Below are positions 34,677 to 45,488 of a DNA stretch of 64,000 nt, in pieces. The notes beneath the pieces are model-generated. The model searched no databases. It worked only from the letters and a program-made list of their open reading frames with translations, and was not told the origin of the DNA. The DNA is from Heterobasidion occidentale (Eukaryota > Basidiomycota > Agaricomycetes > Russulales > Bondarzewiaceae). The position numbers were made by a program, and so were the translations under genes. How positions within the stretch are numbered: the stretch's first letter is position 1; each line of letters opens with the position of its first letter. The DNA lies in the NCBI GenBank assembly GCA_039111635.1, contig JBCAQO010000005.1:868001-932000 (forward strand). The letters run 5' to 3'.

Positions 34677-35771
34677 CGCGGAGGTAGCGATCTCTGAAAG
34701 GTTTAGTGTCACGCCGGTGGGCTCAGTCTGTCAATGGCTCTCATGTTTGTATGTACCTTATAGGATTTGACTGTCTATTTTATGCATTCCGTCCGCAGAT
34801 TTTTTTTTTTTGCACTTGAAATAGGGCACACTCAAACTGTGGCACTCGCTATGTGGGTGAGCGTTCCTATCAAGTTCATTCCCTGATCGTCGGCTTTATG
34901 ACGCGGACCAAACGGAACACTTTCAAGTCACAGCATAGACAGAGCGATTTGACTGCCAGAAGGTATGATGAGTTTCAGAATTATACGATAGACAGGGGTA
35001 TGGCTCTTGTCTGGGCCAGCACCTGGCATCACTGCTAGGCTACCTGTGGCTATCGCTATATCACAATAGGAAAGCGATCTCCTCAAGAGAGCCACAGAGC
35101 ACGACACTGTCTCCCCGTATGACTCATGTTCTCCTTCCGGAAAATACAGGTATCGGAGGCACCCTCGCGTTGTGGTGGGTGTCCACATCGCCGAGACTTC
35201 AATGCACCTACCACCACCAGATGCTCTACCTCAGCGTGGTCTCCCAGCATTCCCTCTACATGCACACTAATGACATGGCGGAGGGCCCTTGAACCGGTGA
35301 AAACAAAAAAAATCACAACTGTCGGCCATTCGGATTATTTTGCCACTTCTAGACCTCGGCCTTGCTAATTCGCCGACTTGGCTTCTCACAGTCTCATCGA
35401 CTACCCATGCTTGGCGGCTGTATGCTTCCGGATTGGTTTCCTGAACGCCACTCGATGCGGATGCTCCAGTGGGATACTGCTATGTTCCCCAATCTTTGGC
35501 GCGACGGCTTCGTAGTTGTTCGCCGTCATGTGGTTTTAGCAAATACTCACTCCTGGTCTCAAAGCAAGTTGATACAGCCAATGGACCTCCAATGCACATG
35601 GACCGGTATGGTCTCGCGTTTCACCATCACTCAAACGCTCAACAAGAGGTCTATCAACGATCCTAACCATTCCAAGGTTTCGTGTCGGGCCGTGGTAATC
35701 CAGGCTATATAGCTGTGGAAATGTTCTGTGAGTAAGTACATTGCATCGCCAACCATCCTCCATACTTCTTC
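34677..35771. other. Intergenic region, no gene recognised
   Basis: About 1.1 kb between PRP6 and the terpene cyclase-like gene. It has an 11-12 base poly-T at about 34800 and only short frames with no domain. It includes the upstream region of the cyclase-like gene. Confidence 0.35.
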
Positions 35772-37282
35772 ATGACTACCTCCCTCACAGCCCACGCCCG
35801 TGCCTTTGATAGCATCATCTTCGACCTTGGCGATGTCCTCTTCACTTGGTCTCCTGTGGCCGAAACTCCAATTCCGCCCAAGACTCTTCAGCAGATTCTC
35901 AGAACTGCCATATGGTTCGAGTACGAGAAGGGGTGCATCTCAGAAGCCGAGTGCTATGCCGCAGTAGCGCGCGAGATGGACTTGCACCCGGAGCAAGTCA
36001 GAGTAGCCTTCGAGGGTGCCCGCGACACGCTTGTTGCTCGCCCGTCCATGATTGAGCTCATCCGCGAGCTGAAACAGGGCCGAAAGGTTTATGCCATGTC
36101 TAACATCTCAGCACCCGACTGGGAAGTCGTGAGGGGCAGGCTTTCCGATTGGGATATCTTTGATCATGTCTTCACATCTGCATCCGCCAAGGAGCGAAAA
36201 CCGAATATCGGATTTTACCGTCACGTCCTTGAGCAGACTGGCGCGGACCCCACTCGCACGATTTTCGTCGACGACAAGCTCGACAATATACTCACTGCGC
36301 GGTCGTTCGGCATCACTGGAGTCATATACGACAACTTCACCCACGTCGAACGTATCCTGCGGAATCTCTGCGGTGATCCTGTCGAGCGCGCGCAGGCATT
36401 CATGCGCGTCAATGCCCTGCATCACACATCTTTTACCTCAGATGGCCAAGTCATTGAGGAAGTTTTTTCACAGCTCCTCATACTAGAAGCTACCGGTGAC
36501 CCCTCTCTGGTCGAGAACATCCCGGATTTCGTCGGACCCATCAATTTTTTCCGTGGTAAAGGCCAGCTGACGACCGCCGAGTTCCCATGCGATATCGATT
36601 CCACTTCCATTGGACTCACTACCACTGTCGCCTCTACTCATACCAAAAACCGCATCATGGACGAAATTCTCAAACTTCGCGATTCCGATAATATACTCCA
36701 GGTCTATTTTGACGCCTCCAGGCCGCGACTGGACCCCGTAGTCTGCATAAATACCTTGACGTTCTTCTACGCTAATGGTCGGGGTCATGAACTTCAAGAG
36801 TCTTTCGATTGGGTTGAAGCTGTGCTCACTCATCGTGCTTATGTTGATGGCACCCGATACTATGAAACTGCCGAAGCGTTTCTTTTGTGAGTCCACGCAG
36901 TCATGATTCATATATCTGCTATATCTGCTTACTGACACGAATGTTCAGCTTCCTTTCACGGCTCCTCGCCGTCTCGCCTTATGCTCGTCACCGCCTCCAG
37001 TCCGTCTTTGAAGAGCGCTGTCGTGAGCGCATCGGGATGAAAGGCGACGCGCTTGCGCTCGCGATGCGCATCATATGCTGTTCCACCGTAGGTATAGATT
37101 CGTCCGTCGAACGAGCGAGGCTACTGGAGTTGCAGCAAGTAGACGGAGGTTGGGATGAGGGCTGGTTCTACAAGTATGGGTCTCATGGCGAGCGAATCGC
37201 CAATCGCGGAGTTACCACGGCGTTCGCTATCAATGCGATCAAGACCTTTGCAGGAAGGAAGTTGAATAATGGGGAGCACTAA
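35772..37282 (+). CDS. HAD-like class II terpene cyclase / diphosphate phosphatase family
   Basis: The N-terminal 230 residues form a haloacid-dehalogenase-like domain: motif I FDLGDVLFTW (D18, D21), motif II near AMSN (S110), motif III K143-P, and motif IV FVDDKLDN (D167, D168). The second half holds FPCDIDSTSIGLTT, that is D274-I-D-S-T, close to the DxDTT proton-donor motif of class II terpene cyclases. After an intron (36888 to about 36949) come LQQVDGGWDEGWFYKYGSHG and IANRGVTTAFAINAIK, a cyclase-like QW-type repeat. This two-domain plan is that of fungal HAD-like terpene synthases of the AstC/drimane type, which cyclise farnesyl diphosphate and remove phosphate. About 480 residues. No other biosynthetic gene lies beside it. 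The product is unknown. Confidence 0.8.
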
Positions 37283-38792
37283 AGTCAGTGCTGGACAGTA
37301 TCGATCCGTTCGTATGGCTTCTTTCTTCGTCGGCGGGTTGATGCGAAACTCATGATCACTTCTTGCACACCGCCCAGAAATAACTCTTCTCCATCATCGA
37401 AACGGCGCCTTTCGCAATCACAGATCGGAGCCTGATTTGTATGGTGTATCTCTTCTTCCATCTCGATTCTAGCCGATGCTGTGATGTTTGTACGACTGGC
37501 GTTACGGTGTTGCTCGTATTATGACCTTGTCATATCAGGCTCCCCGGTGGAATGATCACAGGTGCACCAGTTCTAATCATCCGGAGTCGATGTCCGCCCA
37601 GGCCGCAGAGCATCGACTGTTCCGACGCCGCTTGGCAGAGACCGCAGACGCGAAAGACTTCGTCCCACCAGATGCTAGCAGGCAAGATAGGGCGCTGCTC
37701 GGAGGAGTTGAGAACACATGAAGTTCCGGCAGAGGATGCGACCAGCCAGATGCCTCTTGTCTCAGTTGCCGCACCGCAAAACCCCCCTTTTTTCACGAGC
37801 TACCTGTGGTTCAAGCCCTCAGGGTGCCGACAGGCTTCAAGCGCGTCAAGCACGATGACTCTCCTAACATAGCATGAGTCCAGTAATTCAAAGCCCTGTG
37901 CAACCGTAGCTGCGCCCATCTGATGATGATGCAAAGGTGAAGACTTACTCCAGAGATATGACATGTCGAGCTCGCGTCAGATACAGATACTATACGAAGA
38001 CTCAGTCAGAGGCAAAGGGCTATCGCTAACCTCGATGCTTTGGAGAGACCACGGTCCACAGCTGATGTCCAAGATAAATTGAGATGTTACGGAGGGCCAA
38101 TTGTCAAATGAAGAAAAATTGCTCAGGTGAAACTATGAGCCCATGCAGGGCAAGCGGTGATATTTCAAGCCGCCGATGGGCCATGGCACTCTATGGCACT
38201 GCCATGGCCATCGTGTTGAGGGGAGAGTGTTCAACCTCGTTCAATTGACTGATTCGAATAGCTTCACCCCCAAATATACTCGATACGTCCGAAAAACCTC
38301 CCAATCCGGCCACGACGCTTACCTAAATCATGGCAAATCACATGTTCCCTGCTAAAGTCCCGAATCGAGCCGCAGCACCCGCTCTCTTTGCGATTCAATG
38401 TTCAATCTCATGCCATGTACACTGCGTCCCTCTCCTCCAGTCGAGTTCCACAGTTCACGCATCTCCCAAATCCAAATCGCAAGGGAGCAAGTAAGCAAGA
38501 GAGAATGCTATTATTACAAAGACCGCGTGCTCATTTTGTCGGCAACAGCAGCCATCATTACATCGTCGCTCTCGTCGTCACCATCGCCCATCGTCTGGTC
38601 ATGGTCGTCCCGCCATCGTGAAAAAAAATCGTACACACCCACGCCTCGAACGCTGCACCGGTCGACCCATCCGCCCAACCATGTATGCATTGCCATCCCT
38701 CAAGCCCCGAACGCGAATTGCGAAATGAGAAACGCGGATGCCAACGCGCCAAGCCGCGCCACCGAGGATCATCCTGTGTCATCCTGCGCCCC
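37283..38792. other. Convergent intergenic region
   Basis: About 1.5 kb between the cyclase-like gene and the transporter, which end towards each other. Frames of up to about 100 codons exist on both strands (for example 37530-37796), but none has a recognisable motif. Confidence 0.35.
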
Positions 38793-40700
38793 TCACATGT
38801 CCGCCTTCTTTTCGTCGATCGCGACCGACCGTATGGACTCGATGTCCTCCGCGCGGCCATGGCTCGGGCCCGCCACATTCGCGGAATCGGCACGCACCTC
38901 GTCGTTCCCTGCGCCCTCCTCGAACGCCGCCTTGGCCTTCTCGAAGTGCGAGCCGTGGTTCCTGCAGACAAGGCCGTGTGGTATCAGCGTCCAGTATCGT
39001 ACATGCGAAGATGGCAAAAATACAGGGAGATGGAGACAGGAGAGGAACGTACTCTGGGCCAAGAATCGTGATGACCACCACGAAGGCGGCGACGACACCG
39101 ATGAGGATACCCTGCACGGTGGCATAATCCGGCACGTCGGTCACCACGCCGTTCTTCACGACCGTCGTGCGGAAGTTCCTCCCACCGGTCGCCTCAATCT
39201 GTGCCGACGCGGACGACACCATCTGCAAATCAAACCGCACCGTCAGCACACGTACTTCACTCGCAGACAGACAAACAGCCAGGCACGCACGTTTCCAAGC
39301 TGGTAAGCGACACCGGGGAACGTCGCCCTGAACGCGGGAGGGGACATCTCCGCGAGCTGGATCGGGATGACACCCCATGCGCCTTGCACGCCGAACTGGA
39401 CCCAGAACGCGCCGGCGGAGAGCGCACTGAAGCTGCTGGGCAATATCCAAAGCGGGATGAACGCGCCGATCCACAGGACGAATCCGACGATCGTGAGGCG
39501 CCGTCCGAGGTACTGCGAGAGCCACCCGGCGAGCGCGCCGCCTGTAATGGCGCCGCAGTTCCCGATGATGGTGGCCACGGTTGAGTGATAAGAGTCGAAG
39601 TTCTTGGACGTCGTCAGGTAGGTCGGGTACAGGTCTTGCGAGCCGTGCGAGAGGAAATTGAAGCCTAGAAGTGGAGCGAGTGAGTGGTAATATAAATATA
39701 AAAATAACCTGAAATGACGTACCGGTCATGAGGAGCACGGCGTAGATGCACAGGAGCCAGTGCTGCTTGAGCATAACGCGGACCTCGTGGAAGAACACCT
39801 TCGTCTTGTTAACTGTGCTCGGGCCGGAGGCCTGCTGCGCTTCGCGCGCACGGAGGAACACCTCGCTCTCGGGGAGAACGGCGCGCACAGCTGCGGCAAA
39901 TGCAGATATACCTGCCGCTGTCCAGAAGAGCGCGCGCCAGGTCTCCTTGGCTTCTGGGACGAGGCGGAGGTTGATGACCGCGGCAAGAAGATAGCCGACG
40001 GCATAACCCTGCTGAAGCACGCCTGAAGCGAGTCCACGCGCCTCGACGGGCAAATTTTCAAGCGCGGTCGCGGCGGAGAGACCCCAGATGCCGCCCATCG
40101 CGACACCGAAGAGGGAACGCACGGCGAGAAACTGGGGGAAGGTCTGCACAAAGCCGGAGCCCAGTTCGAGGACGGCGCAGAGTAGCAGATTCCAGACGAG
40201 CGGCCATTTACGTCCATATCGGTCTGAGAGGATACCAAATACAACCTGTCATGGGAAGCCTCCATGTGAGTACGATGTGCCGTATGAAAAGGTATGTATA
40301 AATAGTCACGCACGGCACCAACGGAGCGGAAGAGAAGGGTCAGGGTGATGGCTGTCGTCTGTATAGAGCAAGATAAGTGTGTATATGCGTCACAGGTGGA
40401 GCTGGGAAATAGCGCACGATATCAGACGCGTCCTCCTTGTGGAATTGTGCCTGAAGGCGCCCAACGCTAAGAGAGACAGAGAAGAAATCGATGGCGTCGC
40501 ACGTCCATGCGAGCCAGCTATAGAGAAGATAATTTAGTGAGACTGTTCTGATGAGGCTAAAATGAGGATATATGCGCGTACCCTGACCAAAACATGGCCC
40601 ACTGGACCCAAGTGAGACTAGCAAGGACATCGAGGAGGGGTTTTCCCTCCTGGCGTGTCTCTGGGCGCGGGAGGAGGTTGCGGAGGAAGTAGGGAGCCAT
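38793..40700 (-). CDS. JEN1-like carboxylate/H+ symporter (MFS)
   Basis: The major facilitator subfamily of yeast JEN1 imports lactate and pyruvate with protons. From ATG 40700 (MAPYFLRNLLPRPETRQEGK) the cytosolic start leads to LTWVQWAMFWSG-WLAWTCD, AIDFFSVSLSVGRLQAQFHK and TTAITLTLLFRSVGAVVFGI. The loop 2-3 signature DRYGRKWP follows, then VQTFPQFLAVRSLFGVAMGG and LENLPVEARGLASGVLQQGY. The second half has GFNFLSHGSQDLYPTYL, VATIIGNCGAITGGALAGWL, YLGRRLTIVGFVLW, GAWGVIPIQLAEMSPPAFRA and a last helix (ILIGVVAAFVVVITILGPE). The C-terminal tail is charged. About twelve membrane segments and at least six introns are seen. The GLLDVL-type start and 'DFFSVS' block fit JEN1-like proteins. Confidence 0.85.
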
Positions 40701-43212
40701 TGGGAGAGAGGGGAGGGGAGGAGGAGGAAAGGCCCACAAAGGACATGGGCCAGATGGGCGCGCGTTTTATATCGAGGGGAGGTAGAAGTGCCAGCATCAT
40801 TTCCAATCGCAGCCGCCTCCAGCTTCCCCACCCCCACCGTCAGATCGGCCCGACTCCCACGCCCCGCGATGTGCCTGATCCCTCTCGCGCATATACAATA
40901 TCCTAGAATATCAGCCCGCAATCGTCGTCGCTCAATCGCACATGCATTGTCCCAGATCGTCCCGAGCCCTTCGATCCATAAATAAATAGAACCCTTGCGA
41001 AGGCAGCAGCATTGCGAAAGAGAGGGCTGCTCGTATCGTTCCGTCGCACGCGTATCAGCCCCACGTCTGCGACATCAGTCAGGGATCAGGCAGACTGTCG
41101 GCTGAACGTTCTCCTTGGCCGTCGCATTTTGCGCAATCATCCGGAGAGCCGCACGGCTGGCGAAGCCAATTCCAAAGATTTTGGCCGTCTGGGCACGGAC
41201 CTTCGTTGGGATGCACTTGCTGTATGCGCGTTTTGGCTGGTGCCGGTAGGAGATGGGGGAAGAACAATGAGCGCGCTGCCGCTGCCGACTTGCCACTCTC
41301 CACTTGCTTGCCTGCATTTCGGCCTCGTTCATTGGTCGCGGACGACGCACATGACCTGGCCCGTCCCTGGATAGGCATCCGAGACCCGAGCTCTGCGTCG
41401 GCACTCGGGAACGGGGTTGGAACCTTTAGAATTAAATACATATGTTCTCCTTGCACCCTCGTCTCACAACACTCTTGTCCCTCGGCATTTACGCGGTCGT
41501 ACGCCCTGGAGCATCGGCCGACGCAGCGTATTTGTATCGACGTGCGACGTGAGCCGTACAAATCACCATCATGAATCCTCTCGACGCGTCCCATCCATCC
41601 CTGTCTTGCGCCGCTTGACGCCTGCTCTTTCATCACTCGAAATCCACCGCATTCAACCTGTCTAGCATCACTCTCGCCCTCGCCCATCTCTCCTTGCCTT
41701 GCGCTCCCACTGTCAGGCGCCCAAACCACGAGCCAAGACACTCTTGGCGCGCGCGCTGAGACCCGCGTCGCCAAACGCCCCACAACGCCATCAAATCCCC
41801 CGCACTTCCTGGACCTCCATCGCCAAATCCCCCACACTTCTCCACCCCCAAGCCCACCCAAGCCCCCCCGAAGCAGCAGCCCGAAGCTCCTCAGTGCGGG
41901 GAACCCCCCTTCGCGAAGGTCGCGCGCGGCCCCGGATTCGCCTCTGTCCAGAATGCGTGGGCGCCTCTGGGGAGGGGGCGAGAGCGGACGAGCCCGTCCG
42001 AGCCATCGGAGCGCGACGGGCGACTGGGGCGATGTGCGGGGTCGGCTTGGGTCGGCTTGGGCTGGCTCGGCGAGCGTCAGGAGGGAGAGGAGAGGAATGC
42101 GCGGGGTGCCGTCGTGTGCGCTTCGTGCCCTGGGGCCCTGTAGTAGCGCCCTGTGCGAAGCTCGGGGCGCAACTGGAATATGATATCGAGTGAGCGCGCG
42201 CAGCGCCCGACGACGAGGACGACGAGGACGCGCGGTGCAGGTCTCACCTCCAGCCAAGGTAATCGCGTCGGCCGTCCGCCAAGAACGAGCGGCGAGCGTG
42301 AATCGGCCAGCGAGCGCACAGCGGCGGGCGGGACAGGAGCCTGGTGAGCGCGTTTGACAGAATATGTTCGTGCACCGATCGTCCTTCGACTTGGGGGCTT
42401 GAGGGCTTGGCTGCGATCTCGCCGAGACCAGATGCAGGGGCTAACCTCGATGAGTGCCGGGTTGCGCGAGGTTGCGCGTAGAAAGTTCGAAAGATGGTAA
42501 TCTCCATGGAGCATTGTCTGCTTGTTATTTACATTGATGCGGCTGATATGGGGGGAGGGGGATGTGCGACGAGCGCATGTAAATGGGAGTGGGTCATGAG
42601 CAAGGTCGTAGTATATTGAGAGAGGTGCTTGGAGGCGACGCCTTTCTCACACGTGCAAATACATGGGCGCCAGCTTCCCTCCCCATGGCAGCTTCCGGAA
42701 GGTCACCTCGACCTCCAGTCTTTTGCTGTCCAAATTCCCCGAAGGCAATGTTCTCGCAGCCTCTCAATTAAGTACCACGGTCCTTTCCTTACGTAGCCCC
42801 CTTCATGACGGTGTTCATTCGGACACGTCTCTCACATACCCCCCCGTCACTGGTTAACGCTGCGCGGTATATAGATGCTTGATTTCAAAACGAACAAAAT
42901 TGCCTACGAGAAATAGCGCATCTACTACACAGAGAAAGATCGTCGGTAGTGCCGTCAGGGTGCCTGACCTCTTGTTGATGCAAAGCTGGAGTACACCAGA
43001 ATAAACTTTCAACACAGATAAAAGGCATTCACGACGCAAACATGCGCACATTGGAGCACAAAAGCAGCATTTCAATTAACGAATCTGCTCACGTACGGCA
43101 GACGTGTAATCTCGTGTAATTAGGTTCACTAGTAGCGAAGCCAGCGGCTTCTTGTTCCTTCGGGGGGTGCTGTGGTTCGAAAGTCTGCGTTCGGACCGAC
43201 ACTACGAAGTCA
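40701..43212. other. GC-rich intergenic region, no gene supported
   Basis: About 2.5 kb upstream of the transporter. A 392-codon minus-strand frame (41079-42257) and several overlapping plus-strand frames are low-complexity Arg/Gly/Ser translations without a domain. A short minus-strand frame at 42514 reads LHGDYHLSNFL, reminiscent of kinase-like phosphotransferases, but nothing supporting follows. It probably holds long 5' regulatory sequence of the transporter. Confidence 0.4.
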
Positions 43213-43758
43213 CTACGAGCGCAGCCAAATCGTTCCCACATCTCCGAGTCTCTGAGAATGTGCGAGAAGCAGATCCAGGAAGCGGGCATAGCCCTGCATA
43301 GCCTTCGCGGGTCCTTGATGCACCTCGAGGAGATAAGTGTGCAGATCGATGATGCCCTCGGGAAAGTCAGGAGGCGGAGTGGCTCCCAATGGCAGATAAG
43401 TCGGGAACCCACGGAGGGCGTCGTTGCCCGCTCTGCGAACGTAAGGAAGGCGGAGAGAGGAGAAGGATGGAGCGTGGATGAGCGAGACCGTCGCAGGACG
43501 GGAGAACGGGAATCAGGACGGGCCGTTTGTCTGAAATGAGTCAGTGGAAGAAGTCATCCAGTGCAGGGTTGCTTCTCGAGGCCACTGGGTGAGTGTGTTA
43601 ACCGAGAGAGGTACACCTAAAGCATCGAGGCCAAATTGTACCGGTCCGATGGCTTCGTGTGAAGGGGGGCAGAAATTTACAACGAGGTCTGCGGGAAGCT
43701 TGTGTGGGTTGTAGGGCTTCGTGTGAGCGACGACACAGAGAAGCCTATAGCATGACAT
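43213..43758 (-). CDS. Possible small or partial gene, function unknown
   Basis: The minus strand from about 43441 to the stop at 43213 encodes a strongly protein-like segment without its own Met: NDALRGFPTYLPLGATPPPD, FPEGIIDLHTYLLEVHQGPA, KAMQGYARFLDLLLAHSQRL and IWLRS. A CT-rich stretch ending in TTCGCAG lies just upstream and looks like an intron 3' end. A candidate first exon from ATG 43758 (MSCYRLLCVVAHTKPYNPHK, LPADLVVNFCPPSHEAIGP) lies upstream, but no convincing donor joins them. It could be a small gene or the 3' remnant of a larger one. The family is not recognised. Confidence 0.35.
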
Positions 43759-43854
43759 TTGAGTGCGATGTCGAGCCTGAAGCACCGCGAAAACAGTGTA
43801 AAGATGACAAAAAAAGGGTGGGGATGACGTTACTGTACAAGTCGGAAGTCCAGC

Positions 43855-45248
43855 TCAGCTCGGACGAGACGTAGTGGAAACGGTGTGCTTCTCCCTACCA
43901 CCGACGCCCAATTCCAACATCTGCTCCCTTCGCCTCTTGATGTTCTCCCTTCTGATTGCGAGCTCCGATTTCCTCAGCCTCGCGTACTCCACCGGACTGT
44001 ACTGGTCTTCTGGCGGCCTGATTTTCCACCCCATCTGCCTCTTCAGCATGCCTACATATCCTACCTGGCTGACGCTCCTGCGCACAATGAGCATGCGCCT
44101 CTTCTTCTCCGGCGACCATCGATTCATTACGGGTGCCGGGTAGCCAAGCTTCCTCCTTTCCCGTGCCCACGCAGTCATCTCGCCCCGCCTCTCTTTACCG
44201 CCGCCCTATACAGATTTTCCTTACGTTCCTTCCGCGCAGCCTTGAGCTGCTGTAGCATTTTGAGCGGGACGGGTATGTGCAAGCGCTCGTTCTCGCGCTC
44301 GAATTGGGCTGTGATGGCCGCTTTCTGCTCCAAAATGAGTTGGGTCCACTCCGCCTCCCTCGCAGCAGCAAAGGCGGGCGCGAAGGACTGGCCAAACCGC
44401 TTCGCCTCATTGGCCAGCTTCTCCTCGAATCTCGCCTCGTTGATGAGGTCGAGCAGATTTTCATGCACGATTGCCTGCTTTTGAATGCGCCACCGGCGCG
44501 CGCGCTTCCGAGAGACGATCATGCCGCTGATATGCAACGGTTGCGGTTTCATACGCGGCAGAGGCCCGTGGTACACTGTCGGGCGAATGACAGCACCGGT
44601 GAGGATCGGCCGGTTGCGCAAGCGCGCTTGCCATTCCTGACGAAGAGCGCATTTTGCCATTATTATTCAAGAGATGATAGATGGGCGGGGACGGGACGTA
44701 CGGCTTCGGCGCGGAGCATGTGCTTGAATGACTCCTTGTCGCGCTTCGTGGCGATCATCCTGCTGTAGCGGTCCAGCACCGCGCGCATATGTTGGTCGCC
44801 GTCTCTCGCCTTAGGAAAAGATCCAGCCACTGAATACAAGGCATTAATTAGCTCGCTTCTTGCATATGGCATGCTACTACAACGCACCTTGTACCCTTGC
44901 TTGAGCAACCCCTTCGTCTTCAGCGGACTCGTGCTATGATGATGCTGCTTGAACAGTTTGGTGACCCTGAAGCTGACCTTGACAAGTCTATTGTTACATT
45001 CCGTCTCTGCATCGCACTGGAATCGAAGCAACATCGGTGCGTACGTGTTCGCTTGGCGAATTCTTTAGTATTCCGCGGTACAACGTCCATAGTGTCGGTA
45101 TTCGATGCGCGGCAAGCTCGTAGAAAGGCACGTGTGGTCGAACGCGTCTGAGTGGCGATATGAGGCTGGCTAGCCGTTGGCGGCGTGCCAGAGACGAAGC
45201 AGAAGGTATAGGTAGCTGTGGGATTTCGAGAGGGATAGGTATCCGCAT
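43855..45248 (-). CDS. LYR-motif protein, probably mitochondrial
   Basis: From ATG 45248 the N-terminus is basic and hydrophobic (MRIPIPLEIPQLPIPSASSL, ARRQRLASLISPLRR). It contains HRIPTLWTLYRGILKNSPS, an L-Y-R motif of the kind that binds Fe-S cluster chaperones or complex I-type partners. Later exons give VSFRVTKLFKQHHHSTSPLK, VAGSFPKARDGDQHMRAVLD, RYSRMIATKRDKESFKHML and EWQARLRNRPILTGAVIRPT. They are followed by VYHGPLPRMKPQPLHISGMI, RKRARRWRIQKQ, a helical AREAEWTQLILEQKAAIT segment, RMTAWARERRKLGYPAP and a basic C-terminus. The product is about 400 residues, larger than most LYR proteins. Mitochondrial location is inferred from the start and the family. Partner unknown. Confidence 0.6.
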
Positions 45249-45488
45249 CGTAGAGCCGTCATGGGCAAGACATGCAAGTAGTGACGAACTCACAACGACG
45301 CTCTAGTCAAGCCTACAACTTAGGTAATCAGAACGACGCAACCTTTTTCGAAGTCACGAATCCGAAGCGCGGTGACAGCGAACGACGAGTACAGTATGCG
45401 GTACATCCCACGAGTGTATATACTTTTAGTGAGTTCGCGAAACAATAAGTGAACTCAACATCCGACAGAAAAAAATCAAGCCAATAGT

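Noticed and set aside
41079..42257. 392-codon open frame on the minus strand
   Set aside because: GC-rich and Arg/Gly/Ser-rich, no recognisable domain, mirrored by other long frames; probably non-coding upstream sequence.
42400..42514. LHGDYHLSNFL segment resembling kinase-like phosphotransferases
   Set aside because: Only about 20 residues; no upstream or downstream conserved motif and no splice-linked continuation.
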